Source: Caenimonas sp. SL110 (GTDB lineage: Bacteria > Pseudomonadota > Gammaproteobacteria > Burkholderiales > Burkholderiaceae_C). From it: a stretch of DNA of 64,000 bases. The position numbers and the translations under genes are program-made. The stretch is taken from positions 1-64,000 of the forward strand of contig NZ_JANU01000007.1 in the NCBI RefSeq assembly GCF_001044395.1. Direction: 5' to 3'. Of this stretch, positions 15,514-24,226 are shown one piece after another. Numbering within the stretch: the first letter of the stretch is position 1; each line of letters starts with the position of its first letter. Below the pieces are notes generated by a model. The model ran no database searches. It worked only from the letters and a program-made list of their open reading frames with translations, and had not been told where the DNA came from.

Positions 15514-16623
15514 ATGAATGCCGCCCAACCCACCTTTCCCCTCAACGCCTGGTACGCCGCTGCCTATGACGTCGAGGTCGGCCGCACGCTGCTCGCGCGC
15601 ACCATCTGCAACCAGAAGTTGGTGATGTTTCGCAAGACCGACGGCAGCGTCGCCGTGCTCGAAGATGCGTGCTGGCACCGCCTGCTGCCGCTGTCGATGG
15701 GGCGGCTTGATGGCGATGAGCTGACCTGCGGCTACCACGGCCTGGTCTTCAACGCGCAAGGGCGTTGCACCCACATGCCCAGCCAGGAGTCGATCAACCC
15801 GTCGGCCTGCGTGCGCAGTTATCCGGTGGTGGAAAAGCATCGCTTCGTCTGGATCTGGCCGGGCGATCCGGCCAAGGCCGACCCGGCGCTCGTGCCCGAC
15901 ATGCACTGGAACGATGACGCGCAGTGGGCCGGCGACGGCAAGCTGATTACCGTGAAGTGCGACTACCGGCTGGTCGTCGACAACCTGATGGATCTCACGC
16001 ACGAAACATTCGTGCACGGCTCGTCCATCGGCCAGCAGGCGGTTGCCGAAGCACCGTTCGTCGCAACGCACGGCGACCGCACGGCCACCGTGACGCGCTG
16101 GATGGAAGACATCGACGCGCCGCCTTTCTGGGCCGGGCAAATCATGCAGGGCTTGGGCTACGAAGGGAAGGTGGACCGCTGGCAGATCATTCGCTTTGAA
16201 GCGCCTGCGACGGTGTGCATCGATGTCGGTGTCGCCGAGACCGGAACCGGCGCAGTGCCACCTGGCGGCAACAAGGGCGATCCGAAGCACAGCGATCGCA
16301 GCAGGGGCGTCAATGGTTTCGTGCTCAACACCATCACGCCCGAGACGGACAAGACCTGTCACTACTTCTGGGCTTTCGCGCGCAACTATTGCCTGGGCGA
16401 GCAACGCCTCACCCATCAATTGCGCGAGGGCGTGGCGTCGATCTTTCGCGAGGACGAGCTGATTCTCGAAGCGCAGCAAAAAGCGATCGACGAGCATCCC
16501 GACCACAAGTTCTACAACCTGAACATCGACGCGGGCTCGATGTGGGCGCGGCGTCTCATCGACAACATGATCGCGAAAGAGCGCAAGCCTGCGCCGGTGT
16601 TCCCGATCCGGCGGGTCGCATGA
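15514..16623 (+). CDS. vanA: Rieske oxygenase, vanillate O-demethylase oxygenase subunit type
   Basis: The product has 369 residues, close to the usual VanA size. The N-terminal Rieske [2Fe-2S] centre is C53-x-H55 and C72-x2-H75. The mononuclear iron site lies in DNLMDLTHETFVH, with H163 and H168 as iron ligands and D160/N157 near the electron-transfer bridge. The family oxidises an aryl methyl ether, here most likely vanillate to protocatechuate plus formaldehyde, using electrons from a VanB-type reductase. The stop overlaps the start of vanR (ATGA), and vanB follows, which supports the call. Another methoxybenzoate or related Rieske substrate remains possible. Confidence 0.85.
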   Translation: MNAAQPTFPLNAWYAAAYDVEVGRTLLARTICNQKLVMFRKTDGSVAVLEDACWHRLLPLSMGRLDGDELTCGYHGLVFNAQGRCTHMPSQESINPSACVRSYPVVEKHRFVWIWPGDPAKADPALVPDMHWNDDAQWAGDGKLITVKCDYRLVVDNLMDLTHETFVHGSSIGQQAVAEAPFVATHGDRTATVTRWMEDIDAPPFWAGQIMQGLGYEGKVDRWQIIRFEAPATVCIDVGVAETGTGAVPPGGNKGDPKHSDRSRGVNGFVLNTITPETDKTCHYFWAFARNYCLGEQRLTHQLREGVASIFREDELILEAQQKAIDEHPDHKFYNLNIDAGSMWARRLIDNMIAKERKPAPVFPIRRVA

Positions 16624-17381
16624 AGCGGGCCTTCGAGACCGACCTTGCTGCCGCGGCGACGCCCGACAGCGCGCAGGTGAGGGCGCAATTGCGCCTGCGC
16701 GAAATGATCCTGGCGGGCGAGCTGCCCGGCGGCACGCGCATCGCGGAGCTGTCCATCGTCGAAAAGCTGGGCGTCTCGCGCACGCCGATCCGCGCGGCCC
16801 TGATGCGGCTGGAGCAGGAAGGACTCATCGAGTCCCTGCCCAACGGCGGTTATGCGGTGCGCACGTTCTCCGAGCGCGAGGTGTCCGAGGCGATCGAGTT
16901 GCGTGGCACCGTGGAAGGTCTCGCCGCGCGGCTGGCGGCAGAGCGGGGCGCCGCGCCTGTCGTGCTGAGCGAAGCGCGCGAGTGCCTGGATGCGGTTGAT
17001 GCGCTGCTGCGCCAGAGCGCGCTGGACGACGAGTCTTTCTCGGCCTACGTCAAGCTCAATGAACGCTTCCATTTGCTGCTCGGCGAGATGGCAGACAGCA
17101 GCCTGATGAAGCGCGAACTCGAGCGCGTGAACAGCTTGCCGTTTGCATCGCCTTCTGCGTTTGTCGTTGTGCAGGCCAATTCGCCGCAAGCGCGCGACAT
17201 GCTCATCGTCGCGCAGGACCAGCACCGCCAGCTGATCGACGCGATCGAGCGGCGCGAAGGTGCCCGGGCCGAAGCCATCATGCGCGAGCACTCGCGCCTG
17301 GCGCAGCGCAACCTGCGCGAAGCCGTGCAGAACCACAACCTTGACCAGATGCCGGGCGTTCGCCTGATCCGCAAGAAATGA
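16620..17381 (+). CDS. vanR: GntR-family (FadR/VanR subfamily) transcriptional regulator
   Basis: The product has 253 residues. It has an N-terminal winged helix-turn-helix with the motif GVSRTPIRAALMRLEQEGL and a C-terminal all-helical FCD ligand domain that includes LNERFHLLL and the HSRLAQRN region near the end. The start overlaps the vanA stop (ATGA), and its own stop overlaps the vanB start in the same way, so all three genes are translationally coupled. It probably represses the operon from the TGTATACA site before vanA and is relieved by vanillate. VanR is better known as a flanking or divergent gene, so its place between the two enzyme subunits is notable. Confidence 0.8.
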   Translation: MKRAFETDLAAAATPDSAQVRAQLRLREMILAGELPGGTRIAELSIVEKLGVSRTPIRAALMRLEQEGLIESLPNGGYAVRTFSEREVSEAIELRGTVEGLAARLAAERGAAPVVLSEARECLDAVDALLRQSALDDESFSAYVKLNERFHLLLGEMADSSLMKRELERVNSLPFASPSAFVVVQANSPQARDMLIVAQDQHRQLIDAIERREGARAEAIMREHSRLAQRNLREAVQNHNLDQMPGVRLIRKK

Positions 17382-18346
17382 AAACCACTTCGCACTGGAG
17401 CGAATCCGTGGTCACCGCCGTTCGCGATGTGACGACTACGGTTCGCGAGTTCACCCTCACGCCCGGCGATGGAGTCGCCGAGCACTGGTCGCCGGGCAGC
17501 CACTTGCAGGTCGGCGTGCTGGTGAACGGCAAGCCGCAGACGCGTTCGTACTCATTGATCGGCACGCCCGATGACTCGTGCTACCGAATCGCTGTGAAGC
17601 GCATGGATGCGGGACGAGGCGGGTCGCTTGCCATGTGGGAGCTGGCCGAAGGTGACCGGCTGCAGGTGCTTGCGCCGCAGAACCACTTTCCGCTCGCGCT
17701 GGATGCGCCTGCGTATTTGCTGGTCGCTGGCGGGATCGGGGTGACGCCTATGGTTTCCATGGCGTTGGCGTTGCAGGCAAGAGGCGCGCAGGTGCGCATG
17801 ATCTACGGCGTGCGGTCGGCCGACGAACTGGCCTACGGCGATGAGTTGCGCGGGTGCCTGGGTGACGCGATGCGCACCGCGATTGGCGAACCCATCGCAT
17901 TCGACGCCGAGATTGCTGCGTTGCCCGATGGCGCGCAGCTCTATGTGTGCGGACCGGTGCCGATGCTGGATGCGGCGCGCCATGCGTGGACTGCCGCAGG
18001 GCGCGAGCCGACTGCGCTGCGCTATGAAACCTTCGGATCGAGCGGCCGGTTCGCGCCGCAGGCGTTTCGCGTGCAGTTGCCGCGCCACTCGCTGGACATC
18101 ATGGTGCCCGCCGATTGCAGCTTGCTCGACGCGCTGGAGCAGGCGGGCGTGCAGACGTTGTCGGACTGCAAGCGCGGCGAATGCGGCTTGTGCGCGATGG
18201 ATGTGATTGCGGTTTCGGGCGAGATTGATCATCGCGATGTCTATCTGACCGAGGATGAAAAGCGCGAGAACTCGCGCATCTGCGCCTGTGTGTCGCGCGT
18301 GGTTGGTGAAGTCACGCTGGATTCGTCGTGGCGGGCGGATGACTGA
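17378..18346 (+). CDS. vanB: Vanillate O-demethylase-type reductase subunit (FMN / NAD / 2Fe-2S)
   Basis: The product has 322 residues in phthalate-dioxygenase-reductase order. First comes a flavin domain with RSYS (56-59), then a nucleotide-binding domain with GGIGVTP (118-124) and CGPVPML, then a C-terminal plant-type ferredoxin domain with Cys264, Cys269, Cys272 and a distal cysteine at 302 or 304. It passes electrons from NADH to the Rieske centre of VanA. It is the last gene of the coupled vanA-vanR-vanB set. The following 170 nt hold a palindromic repeat and then the next transporter operon. Confidence 0.85.
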   Translation: MKTTSHWSESVVTAVRDVTTTVREFTLTPGDGVAEHWSPGSHLQVGVLVNGKPQTRSYSLIGTPDDSCYRIAVKRMDAGRGGSLAMWELAEGDRLQVLAPQNHFPLALDAPAYLLVAGGIGVTPMVSMALALQARGAQVRMIYGVRSADELAYGDELRGCLGDAMRTAIGEPIAFDAEIAALPDGAQLYVCGPVPMLDAARHAWTAAGREPTALRYETFGSSGRFAPQAFRVQLPRHSLDIMVPADCSLLDALEQAGVQTLSDCKRGECGLCAMDVIAVSGEIDHRDVYLTEDEKRENSRICACVSRVVGEVTLDSSWRADD

Positions 18347-18360
18347 GAGGCATGGCTGTC

Positions 18361-18381
18361 ATGCCGGACTCGATCCGGCAT
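18361..18381. repeat. Palindromic intergenic repeat
   Basis: ATGCCGGA and TCCGGCAT arms around a short centre, flanked by GTC and CCATGAC. It is the same family as the cluster at 12089-12207 and lies 15 nt after the vanB stop. Confidence 0.8.
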
Positions 18382-18515
18382 CCATGACTTCAGTTTCCTG
18401 TTTGAATACCTCAAGCCCGGATATATTGCGATGGCATAACTGCTAGTCTGCGTCCCGGCTTCACAGCAAGGCTGGCGACGTACAGAATCACTCACGATTT
18501 TTGAAGGAGACACTT

Positions 18516-19694
18516 GTGAACAAAAGAACCCTGGTCAAAACCGCCATCTGCTCGGCCGTCTTGACGGCACTGGCCGGTACAAGCAGCGTCGCGATGGCGC
18601 AGGAAGCCTTCAAGATCGGCCTCATCCTGCCGATGACCGGCCAACAGGCGAGCACCGGCCGTCAGATCGAGGCTGCTGCGCGGCTTTACATGGCGCAAAA
18701 CGGCGACACGATTGGCGGGCGCAAGGTCCAGCTGATCCTCAAGGACGACACCAGCTTGCCGGACGTCACCCGCCGCCTCGCCCAGGAACTGGTCGTCAAC
18801 GACAAGGTCGATGTGCTCGCCGGCTTCGGCATCACGCCCTCGGCGATGGCTACAGCACCGATCGCGACCCAGTCCAAGACCCCGCAGGTCGTGATGGCCG
18901 CAGCGACTTCCAGCATCACGCAGGCATCGCCGTACATCGTTCGCACCAGCTTCACGCTGCCGCAGGTCTCGGTTGCGCTGGCTGACTGGGCGCCCAAAAA
19001 CGGCATCAAGAAGGTCGTGACCCTGGTGTCCGACTACGGCCCCGGTATCGACGCAGAAAAGTATTTCAAGGAACGCCTGATTTTCAACGGCGGCCAGGTG
19101 ACAGAGGCCTTGCGCGTGCCACTTCGCAACCCCGACTTCGCGCCGTTCCTGCAGAAGGTGCGTGATGGCAAGCCGGATGCGCTGTTCGTCTTCGTTCCCT
19201 CGGGCGCGGGCGCAGCCGTGATGAAGCAGTTCCTCGAACGCGGCATGGACAAGGCCGGCATCAAGCTGATCGGCACGGGCGACGTGACCGATGACGACCA
19301 GCTCAACGATATGGGTGAGGGCGCGCTCGGCGTCGTCACATCGCATCACTATTCGGCGGCCCACCCTTCGCCTGCGAACAAGAAGTTTGTCGAGGCGTTT
19401 GGCAAGGCGAACAAGGGACTGCGTCCCAACTTCATGGCAGTCGGTGGTTATGACGGCATGCGCGTGATCTACGAAGCGTTGAAGAAGACCGGCGGCAAGG
19501 GCGGCGGCGACGCACTGCTTGCAGCCATGAAGGGCCAGATCTTCGAGAGCCCGCGCGGCCCGGTGTTCATCGATGCGCAAACCCGTGACATCGTGCAGAA
19601 CGTGTACCTGCGCAAGGTCGAGAAAAAAGACGGCCAGCTCTACAACGTGGAATTCGACGTCATCAAGGACGTCAAGGACCCGGGCAAGAACTGA
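18516..19694 (+). CDS. Liv-type ABC transporter periplasmic substrate-binding protein (system 1)
   Basis: The product has 392 residues. GTG at 18516 was chosen because GAAGGAG sits at the right distance and it gives a clean Sec signal peptide (basic NKRTLVK, hydrophobic core, cleavage after VAMA at about residue 28). The mature protein is a type I periplasmic binding fold, opening with FKIGLILPMTG. It is followed by two permeases and two ATPases of the branched-chain amino acid (HAAT) family. In this setting the ligand is more likely an aromatic acid than leucine, as for other Liv-like aromatic-acid transporters; this is inferred from position after vanB. Confidence 0.88.
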   Translation: MNKRTLVKTAICSAVLTALAGTSSVAMAQEAFKIGLILPMTGQQASTGRQIEAAARLYMAQNGDTIGGRKVQLILKDDTSLPDVTRRLAQELVVNDKVDVLAGFGITPSAMATAPIATQSKTPQVVMAAATSSITQASPYIVRTSFTLPQVSVALADWAPKNGIKKVVTLVSDYGPGIDAEKYFKERLIFNGGQVTEALRVPLRNPDFAPFLQKVRDGKPDALFVFVPSGAGAAVMKQFLERGMDKAGIKLIGTGDVTDDDQLNDMGEGALGVVTSHHYSAAHPSPANKKFVEAFGKANKGLRPNFMAVGGYDGMRVIYEALKKTGGKGGGDALLAAMKGQIFESPRGPVFIDAQTRDIVQNVYLRKVEKKDGQLYNVEFDVIKDVKDPGKN

Positions 19695-19707
19695 CGGCGC
19701 CGCTGAC

Positions 19708-19740
19708 CCTCACCCTAACCCTCTCCCCGGGGGGAGAGGG
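19708..19740. repeat. C-rich inverted repeat inside the transporter operon
   Basis: CCCTCACCCTAACCCTCTCC followed by a near-perfect complement; the core palindrome is CCCTCTCCCC / GGGGAGAGGG at 19719-19740. It lies between the binding-protein stop and the livH start. A stable hairpin here may raise the binding-protein to membrane-protein mRNA ratio, as intercistronic repeats often do. That role is inferred. Confidence 0.65.
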
Positions 19741-19751
19741 AACAGACTCAC

Positions 19752-20627
19752 ATGCTCACCATCCTCTTTGACGGCATCGCCTACGGCATGCTGCTGTTCG
19801 TTCTCGCGGTCGGCCTGTCCGTGACCATGGGCCTGATGAATTTCATCAACCTGGCGCACGGTGCATTCGCGATGGTGGGCGGTTACGTCACCGTGCTGGC
19901 GATGCAGCACCTGGGCGTGCCGTTCCTGGTGTGCCTGCCGCTCGCATTCGTGATCTCGGCGCTCTTGGGCGCGGTGCTCGAACGCACCGTCTACCGGCCG
20001 CTCTACAACAAGCCGCACCTGGACCAGGTGCTGTTCTCCATCGGCCTGACTTTCATGGCAGTGGCTGCGGTCGACTATTTCGTCGGCTCGACCCAGCAGA
20101 TCGTGCAACTGCCCGCATGGCTGAAGGGCCGTACCGAAATCGGCTCCGGCGCGTGGACGCTCGGCATGGGCCACTACCGGCTGTTCATCATTGCGGTGTG
20201 CGCAGCGCTCACCGTGGGCCTGCAATACGTGCTCTCGCGCACGCGATTCGGCAGCCGCCTGCGCGCAGCGGTCGACGATCAGCGGGTGGCGGCAGGTCTG
20301 GGCATCAACGTCAACATCGTGTTTCTCGCGACCTTCGCAGCCGGCTCGGGCCTGGCGGGCCTGGGCGGTGCACTGGGGGCGGAAGTGCTGGGGCTGGACC
20401 CGAGCTTTCCGCTCAAGTTCATGATCTATTTCCTGATCGTGGTCGCCGTCGGCGGCACGTCGTCGATCACCGGTCCGCTGCTGGCAGCGCTGCTGCTGGG
20501 CGTGGCCGATGTCGCCGGCAAATACTACATACCCAAGATGGGCGCGTTCATCGTCTACTTTCTCATGATCCTGATCCTGCTGTGGCGTCCGCAAGGGCTG
20601 TTCGTGCGGCGCGGAGGTAGCGCATGA
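19752..20627 (+). CDS. livH: Liv-type ABC transporter permease LivH (system 1)
   Basis: The product has 291 residues, mostly hydrophobic with about eight membrane segments. It opens with the typical LFDGIAYGMLLFVLAVGL segment and the conserved NFINLAHGAFAM motif. An EAA-like loop with GLGINVN and the terminal LLWRPQGLF are also family marks. It forms the inner-membrane channel with the LivM partner. Its stop overlaps the livM start (ATGA). Confidence 0.9.
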   Translation: MLTILFDGIAYGMLLFVLAVGLSVTMGLMNFINLAHGAFAMVGGYVTVLAMQHLGVPFLVCLPLAFVISALLGAVLERTVYRPLYNKPHLDQVLFSIGLTFMAVAAVDYFVGSTQQIVQLPAWLKGRTEIGSGAWTLGMGHYRLFIIAVCAALTVGLQYVLSRTRFGSRLRAAVDDQRVAAGLGINVNIVFLATFAAGSGLAGLGGALGAEVLGLDPSFPLKFMIYFLIVVAVGGTSSITGPLLAALLLGVADVAGKYYIPKMGAFIVYFLMILILLWRPQGLFVRRGGSA

Positions 20628-21598
20628 GCCCGCGTGAATCATTGCTGCGCACCGGCCGCTGGCGTGCCTGGGAGCCGGTGCTGTGGCTGGCTGCCTTTGC
20701 CGCGCCGCTGGTGTTTCCGTCGCACGCAGCACTCATCAACGAGATCGCCATCGTCGCGCTGTTTGCGCTCTCGCTCGACCTGGTGCTGGGTTACACCGGC
20801 ATCGTTTCGCTGGGCCATGCCGCCTTCTTCGGCTTCGGCGCCTATGCGGCAGCGCTCTTTGCCAAGCATGTCATGCCAGACCCGCTCCTCGGCCTGGCGG
20901 TCGCCATCGGTGGCGCAACGCTGCTGGGCGCAGTCGCCAGCCTGACGATCCTGCGGGGCAGCGACCTGACCCGGCTGATGGTGACGCTGGGCGTGGCCCT
21001 CATCCTGCTGGAGTTGGCCAACAAGCTCGACTGGCTCACCGGCGGCGCCGACGGCCTGCAGGGCGTGGTGATGGGCCCGGTGCTCGGCACCTTTGCCTTT
21101 GACCTGGGCGGCAGGACAGCGGCCCTGTATTCGCTCTGCTTGCTGCTCGTGTTCTTCTTTCTGGCCCGGCGGCTGGTGCGCTCTCCGTTCGGCGCGACGC
21201 TCAAGGCGATCCGCGACAACCGCCTGCGTGCGATGGCCATTGGCATTCCGGTCACCTCGCGCATTGCGGTGATCTACACCGTGGCCGCGGGCATCGCGGG
21301 TGCGGCAGGCGCATTGCTTTCGCAGACCACCGGCTTCGCATCGCTCGATGTCTTCGAGTTCCACCGCTCGGCTGACGTGATGCTGATGCTGGTGATCGGT
21401 GGCACCGGATGGCTTTATGGCGGCATCGCAGGCGCAGTGGTGTTCAAGCTGATGCAGGACCTGCTGTCGTCGATCACGCCGCAATACTGGACGTTCTGGA
21501 TCGGCCTGTTCCTGGTCGTGCTGGTGCTGGTCGGGCGCGAGCGCCTGCTGCGTCCGCACACCTGGTTTGCGTCAAGGACGGGCGGCAAGAAACCATGA
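20624..21598 (+). CDS. livM: Liv-type ABC transporter permease LivM (system 1)
   Basis: The product has 324 residues with about nine predicted membrane segments. The family motif LGYTGIVSLGHAAFFGFGAYAAA and the EAA-like loop around LKAIRDNRLRAMAIGIP are visible. It pairs with LivH in the membrane. It overlaps livH by 4 nt at its start and livG by 4 nt at its end, so translation of the block is coupled. Confidence 0.9.
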   Translation: MSPRESLLRTGRWRAWEPVLWLAAFAAPLVFPSHAALINEIAIVALFALSLDLVLGYTGIVSLGHAAFFGFGAYAAALFAKHVMPDPLLGLAVAIGGATLLGAVASLTILRGSDLTRLMVTLGVALILLELANKLDWLTGGADGLQGVVMGPVLGTFAFDLGGRTAALYSLCLLLVFFFLARRLVRSPFGATLKAIRDNRLRAMAIGIPVTSRIAVIYTVAAGIAGAAGALLSQTTGFASLDVFEFHRSADVMLMLVIGGTGWLYGGIAGAVVFKLMQDLLSSITPQYWTFWIGLFLVVLVLVGRERLLRPHTWFASRTGGKKP

Positions 21599-22374
21599 GC
21601 GATATCGTTCTTTCGGCCAGGGGGCTGGTCAAGCGTTTCGGAGGCATCACTGCCACCGACAACGTCACGCTCGACTTGCGGCGTGGTGCGCGTCATGCGC
21701 TGATCGGCCCGAACGGCGCAGGCAAGACAACGCTGATCAACCTGCTCACGGGTGTGCTGGATCCCACTGAAGGTTCGATCACGCTGGAAGGCGCGGACAT
21801 CACGCATCTCGCGCCGCATCAGCGCGTGCGGCGCGGCATGGTGCGCACCTTCCAGATCAACCAGCTGTTCAATTCGATGACGCCGCTGGAGACCTTGGCC
21901 CTCGTCGTGTCGCAGCATCGCGGACTGGGCGCGCGCTGGTGGCAGGCGCTCGGGGCGAGCAAGGATGTGACGGACCGAAGTGAACAGTTGCTGGAGCAGT
22001 TCCGGCTGGCCGAAGTGGCCGACCAGCGCACCGAGCATCTGGCTTATGGCAAGCGCCGCCTGCTTGAAATTGCGATTGCGCTGGCTTGCGAGCCGCGCGT
22101 GCTGCTGCTCGATGAACCGGTTGCGGGTGTGCCTGCGGGCGAGCGCGAAGAGCTGCTGCAAACCGTGGCCGATCTTCCGGCCGATGTGTCGGTGCTGCTG
22201 ATCGAACACGACATGGACCTGGTGTTCAGTTTTGCCGATCGCATGACGGTGCTGGTCAACGGCGCTGTGCTGACGGAAGGCAACCCCGAAGAGATCGCCA
22301 ACGATCCGCAGGTCAAGGCCGTGTATCTGGGGCATGGGGACGCGCATGGGGATGCGGAGGTTGCACATGGCTGA
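21595..22374 (+). CDS. livG: Liv-type ABC transporter ATP-binding protein LivG (system 1)
   Basis: The product has 259 residues. The ATG at 21595 overlaps the livM stop. The Walker A is GPNGAGKTT, a Q-loop region follows, and the Walker B region is VLLLDEP. The ABC signature is replaced by LAYGKRRLLEIA, which is normal for LivG. The C-terminal KAVYLGHG matches the family end. It hydrolyses ATP on the cytoplasmic side as a heterodimer with LivF. Confidence 0.9.
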   Translation: MSDIVLSARGLVKRFGGITATDNVTLDLRRGARHALIGPNGAGKTTLINLLTGVLDPTEGSITLEGADITHLAPHQRVRRGMVRTFQINQLFNSMTPLETLALVVSQHRGLGARWWQALGASKDVTDRSEQLLEQFRLAEVADQRTEHLAYGKRRLLEIAIALACEPRVLLLDEPVAGVPAGEREELLQTVADLPADVSVLLIEHDMDLVFSFADRMTVLVNGAVLTEGNPEEIANDPQVKAVYLGHGDAHGDAEVAHG

Positions 22375-23071
22375 ACTGCTTCGCGTCGAGGGCCTGAGCG
22401 CCGGTTATGGCGAGGCCGTGGTGCTGCACGATGTGTCGCTGGCGATCGGTGAAGGACAGACGCTGGCGCTGCTGGGCCGCAATGGCACCGGCAAGACGAC
22501 GCTGATCAACACGCTGGCCGGTGCAACGCGCCAGCATGGCGGCGCTATCACGCTCGCGGGCAAGCCGCTGCACACGATGGCTTCGCACCAGCGGGCCGCA
22601 GCAGGCATCGGCTGGGTGCCGCAAGAGCGCAACATCTTCAAGTCGCTCACGGTGCACGAGAACCTGACGGCGGTTGCGCGGCCCGGCAAGTGGACGCCCG
22701 ATGGTGTCTATGCCATGTTTCCCCGGCTGGCCGAACGCAAGACGAATCTGGGCACGCAGTTGTCAGGCGGTGAGCAGCAGATGCTGGCTGTCGGACGCGC
22801 GCTGGTTGTGAATCCGCGCCTGTTGCTGCTCGATGAACCGCTGGAGGGACTGGCGCCCATCATCGTGGAAGAGTTGCTGCGCGCCATTGCCCGCATCACA
22901 CGCGAAGAGGGCCTGTCGGCCATCATCGTGGAGCAGCATCCGCAGGCGATTCTGGCGATCTCGCATCACGCGGTGGTGCTGGACAGAGGAACGGTGGTGC
23001 ACAGCGGGACGGCCGCCGAGTTGCGGGAGCAGCCGGCGTTGCTGGAGAAGTTGTTGGGCGTTGCGCGGTAA
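22367..23071 (+). CDS. livF: Liv-type ABC transporter ATP-binding protein LivF (system 1)
   Basis: The product has 234 residues. The start ATG at 22367 overlaps livG by 8 nt. The Walker A is GRNGTGKTT, the signature LSGGEQQMLAVGRAL, and the Walker B LLLLDEPLEGLAP, all complete. Its last 106 nt also lie under the antisense 3' end of the convergent AraC gene, with a palindromic repeat just after its stop. Confidence 0.9.
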   Translation: MAELLRVEGLSAGYGEAVVLHDVSLAIGEGQTLALLGRNGTGKTTLINTLAGATRQHGGAITLAGKPLHTMASHQRAAAGIGWVPQERNIFKSLTVHENLTAVARPGKWTPDGVYAMFPRLAERKTNLGTQLSGGEQQMLAVGRALVVNPRLLLLDEPLEGLAPIIVEELLRAIARITREEGLSAIIVEQHPQAILAISHHAVVLDRGTVVHSGTAAELREQPALLEKLLGVAR

Positions 23072-24060
23072 GGGTGCGTGACTGTCATTGCGGGCTTGAC
23101 CCGCAATCCATGACTTCGACGGCCGCGCCGGAACTCCGACGGGCTCTTGCCGGTGTGATCGCGAAACAGCCGGCTGAAGTGCGACGGGTTTCCAAACCCC
23201 CACGACATCGCGATGTCAGTGATCGGCCGGCTCGGTTGCGCACTCTCTTGCAGGTCACGGATGCAGGCCTGCAAACGCAACCGCTGGATGAACACCGCAA
23301 TCGACTCGCCTTCGCCCGCAAACGCGTTGTACAAGTGCCGCCTGCTGCAGTTCAGTGCGCGGGCAATGCTGTCCACCGATAACGCAGGGTCGCGCAGGTT
23401 GCGCTGCACATGCGCACGTATGCGGTCGCGCAAAGCCTCGCGCTGCGTCACCGCGGTCTCGTGGCCTGCGACTTCCATCAGCGACAGTTGCACCAGTTGC
23501 TTGATCAACTCGCCTGCACCGCGCGCGGAGGCCTCGCTCATGTTTGGCAATTCGAGATACGTGTTGCGCATGGTCTCCAGCGCCACGCGCGAAATGCCGC
23601 TCGTGCCCAGCCGCCGTGCCATTGCGCCATCGATGCGCAGGCCCCGCTCCTGGATGGCACTGGCCGGCACCATCACGATCAGGTGGTCGACGCGTTCCGG
23701 GTTGGCGATTTCGTAAGCGCCCGAGGTGTCGTAGATCACCCAGGCGCCGTTGCGCGCGCAGGCTTCGCGGCCTTGCTGCTGCACCACGGCGCTGCCTTCC
23801 CAGGGGGCAACGATCTTGAGGTAGGCCGTCTCGCTAGCGCGCGCCATCGACGGTGTGCGCAGGACACGGTGCCGGTTGGCTTCGAGCCGCGTGAGGATGA
23901 CATCGCCTGCGTGCGAAGCGGCCAGCCGCCCATCGAAATCGGTATCGCCGTACAGGTCCGACTGCAGCCCGCCGAAGTGCTGCCAGACCCACTCGCACCA
24001 CTGCGGCGCGCGATCGCGTTCGGCGACGGCGTCGGTGTCAAGCGCAATGGACGGGGTCAT
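22966..24060 (-). CDS. AraC-family transcriptional regulator (AraC-binding-like N-terminus)
   Basis: The product has 364 residues. The N-terminal 190 or so resemble the AraC-binding-like sensor domain found in regulators of aromatic and amine catabolism. Residues about 215-310 are the double helix-turn-helix, ending with SWGFGNPSHFSRLFRDHTGKSP. The family normally stops soon after this point. Here the frame continues about 47 residues through a palindromic repeat (GLRVKPAMTV) and then antisense to livF, so the tail is probably not functional protein. The gene is divergent from the second transporter and is its most likely activator. Confidence 0.85.
   Translation of the reverse strand: MTPSIALDTDAVAERDRAPQWCEWVWQHFGGLQSDLYGDTDFDGRLAASHAGDVILTRLEANRHRVLRTPSMARASETAYLKIVAPWEGSAVVQQQGREACARNGAWVIYDTSGAYEIANPERVDHLIVMVPASAIQERGLRIDGAMARRLGTSGISRVALETMRNTYLELPNMSEASARGAGELIKQLVQLSLMEVAGHETAVTQREALRDRIRAHVQRNLRDPALSVDSIARALNCSRRHLYNAFAGEGESIAVFIQRLRLQACIRDLQESAQPSRPITDIAMSWGFGNPSHFSRLFRDHTGKSPSEFRRGRRSHGLRVKPAMTVTHPYRATPNNFSSNAGCSRNSAAVPLCTTVPLSSTTA
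23087..23107. repeat. Palindromic repeat read through by the AraC gene
   Basis: ATTGCGGG and CCCGCAAT arms, with GTC before and CCATGAC after, as in the other copies. It sits 16 nt past the livF stop and inside the AraC reading frame, where it encodes residues around 319-325. Confidence 0.8.
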
Positions 24061-24145
24061 GGGATTTGATTATGGAGGGGCATAGCGGGCGCGGCTATCG
24101 GGTCGTTTGAGGGATAACCCGCAGGCCCTTGCACGCCGGGTCAAT

Positions 24146-24170
24146 CGCTTTGTGCTCGCAGAGCAAAGCG
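24146..24170. promoter_or_regulatory. Imperfect dyad in the AraC / transporter 2 divergent region
   Basis: CGCTTTGTGCTC faces GAGCAAAGCG around a three-base centre, with one bulged base. It lies midway between the AraC start (24060) and the binding-protein start (24227). It could be an operator or a hairpin. AraC proteins usually use direct repeats, so the assignment is open. GAAGGAG lies just before the ATG at 24227. Confidence 0.35.
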
Positions 24171-24226
24171 CCATGCGTTGCAGGTTTCTACGATAGCCAC
24201 ACCATTCGAACGAAGGAGACCTTGCC

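Noticed and set aside
18495..18518. TTG at 18501 as the start of the first binding protein
   Set aside because: It lies in the ribosome site itself. GTG at 18516 has GAAGGAG at the right distance and gives a normal signal peptide.
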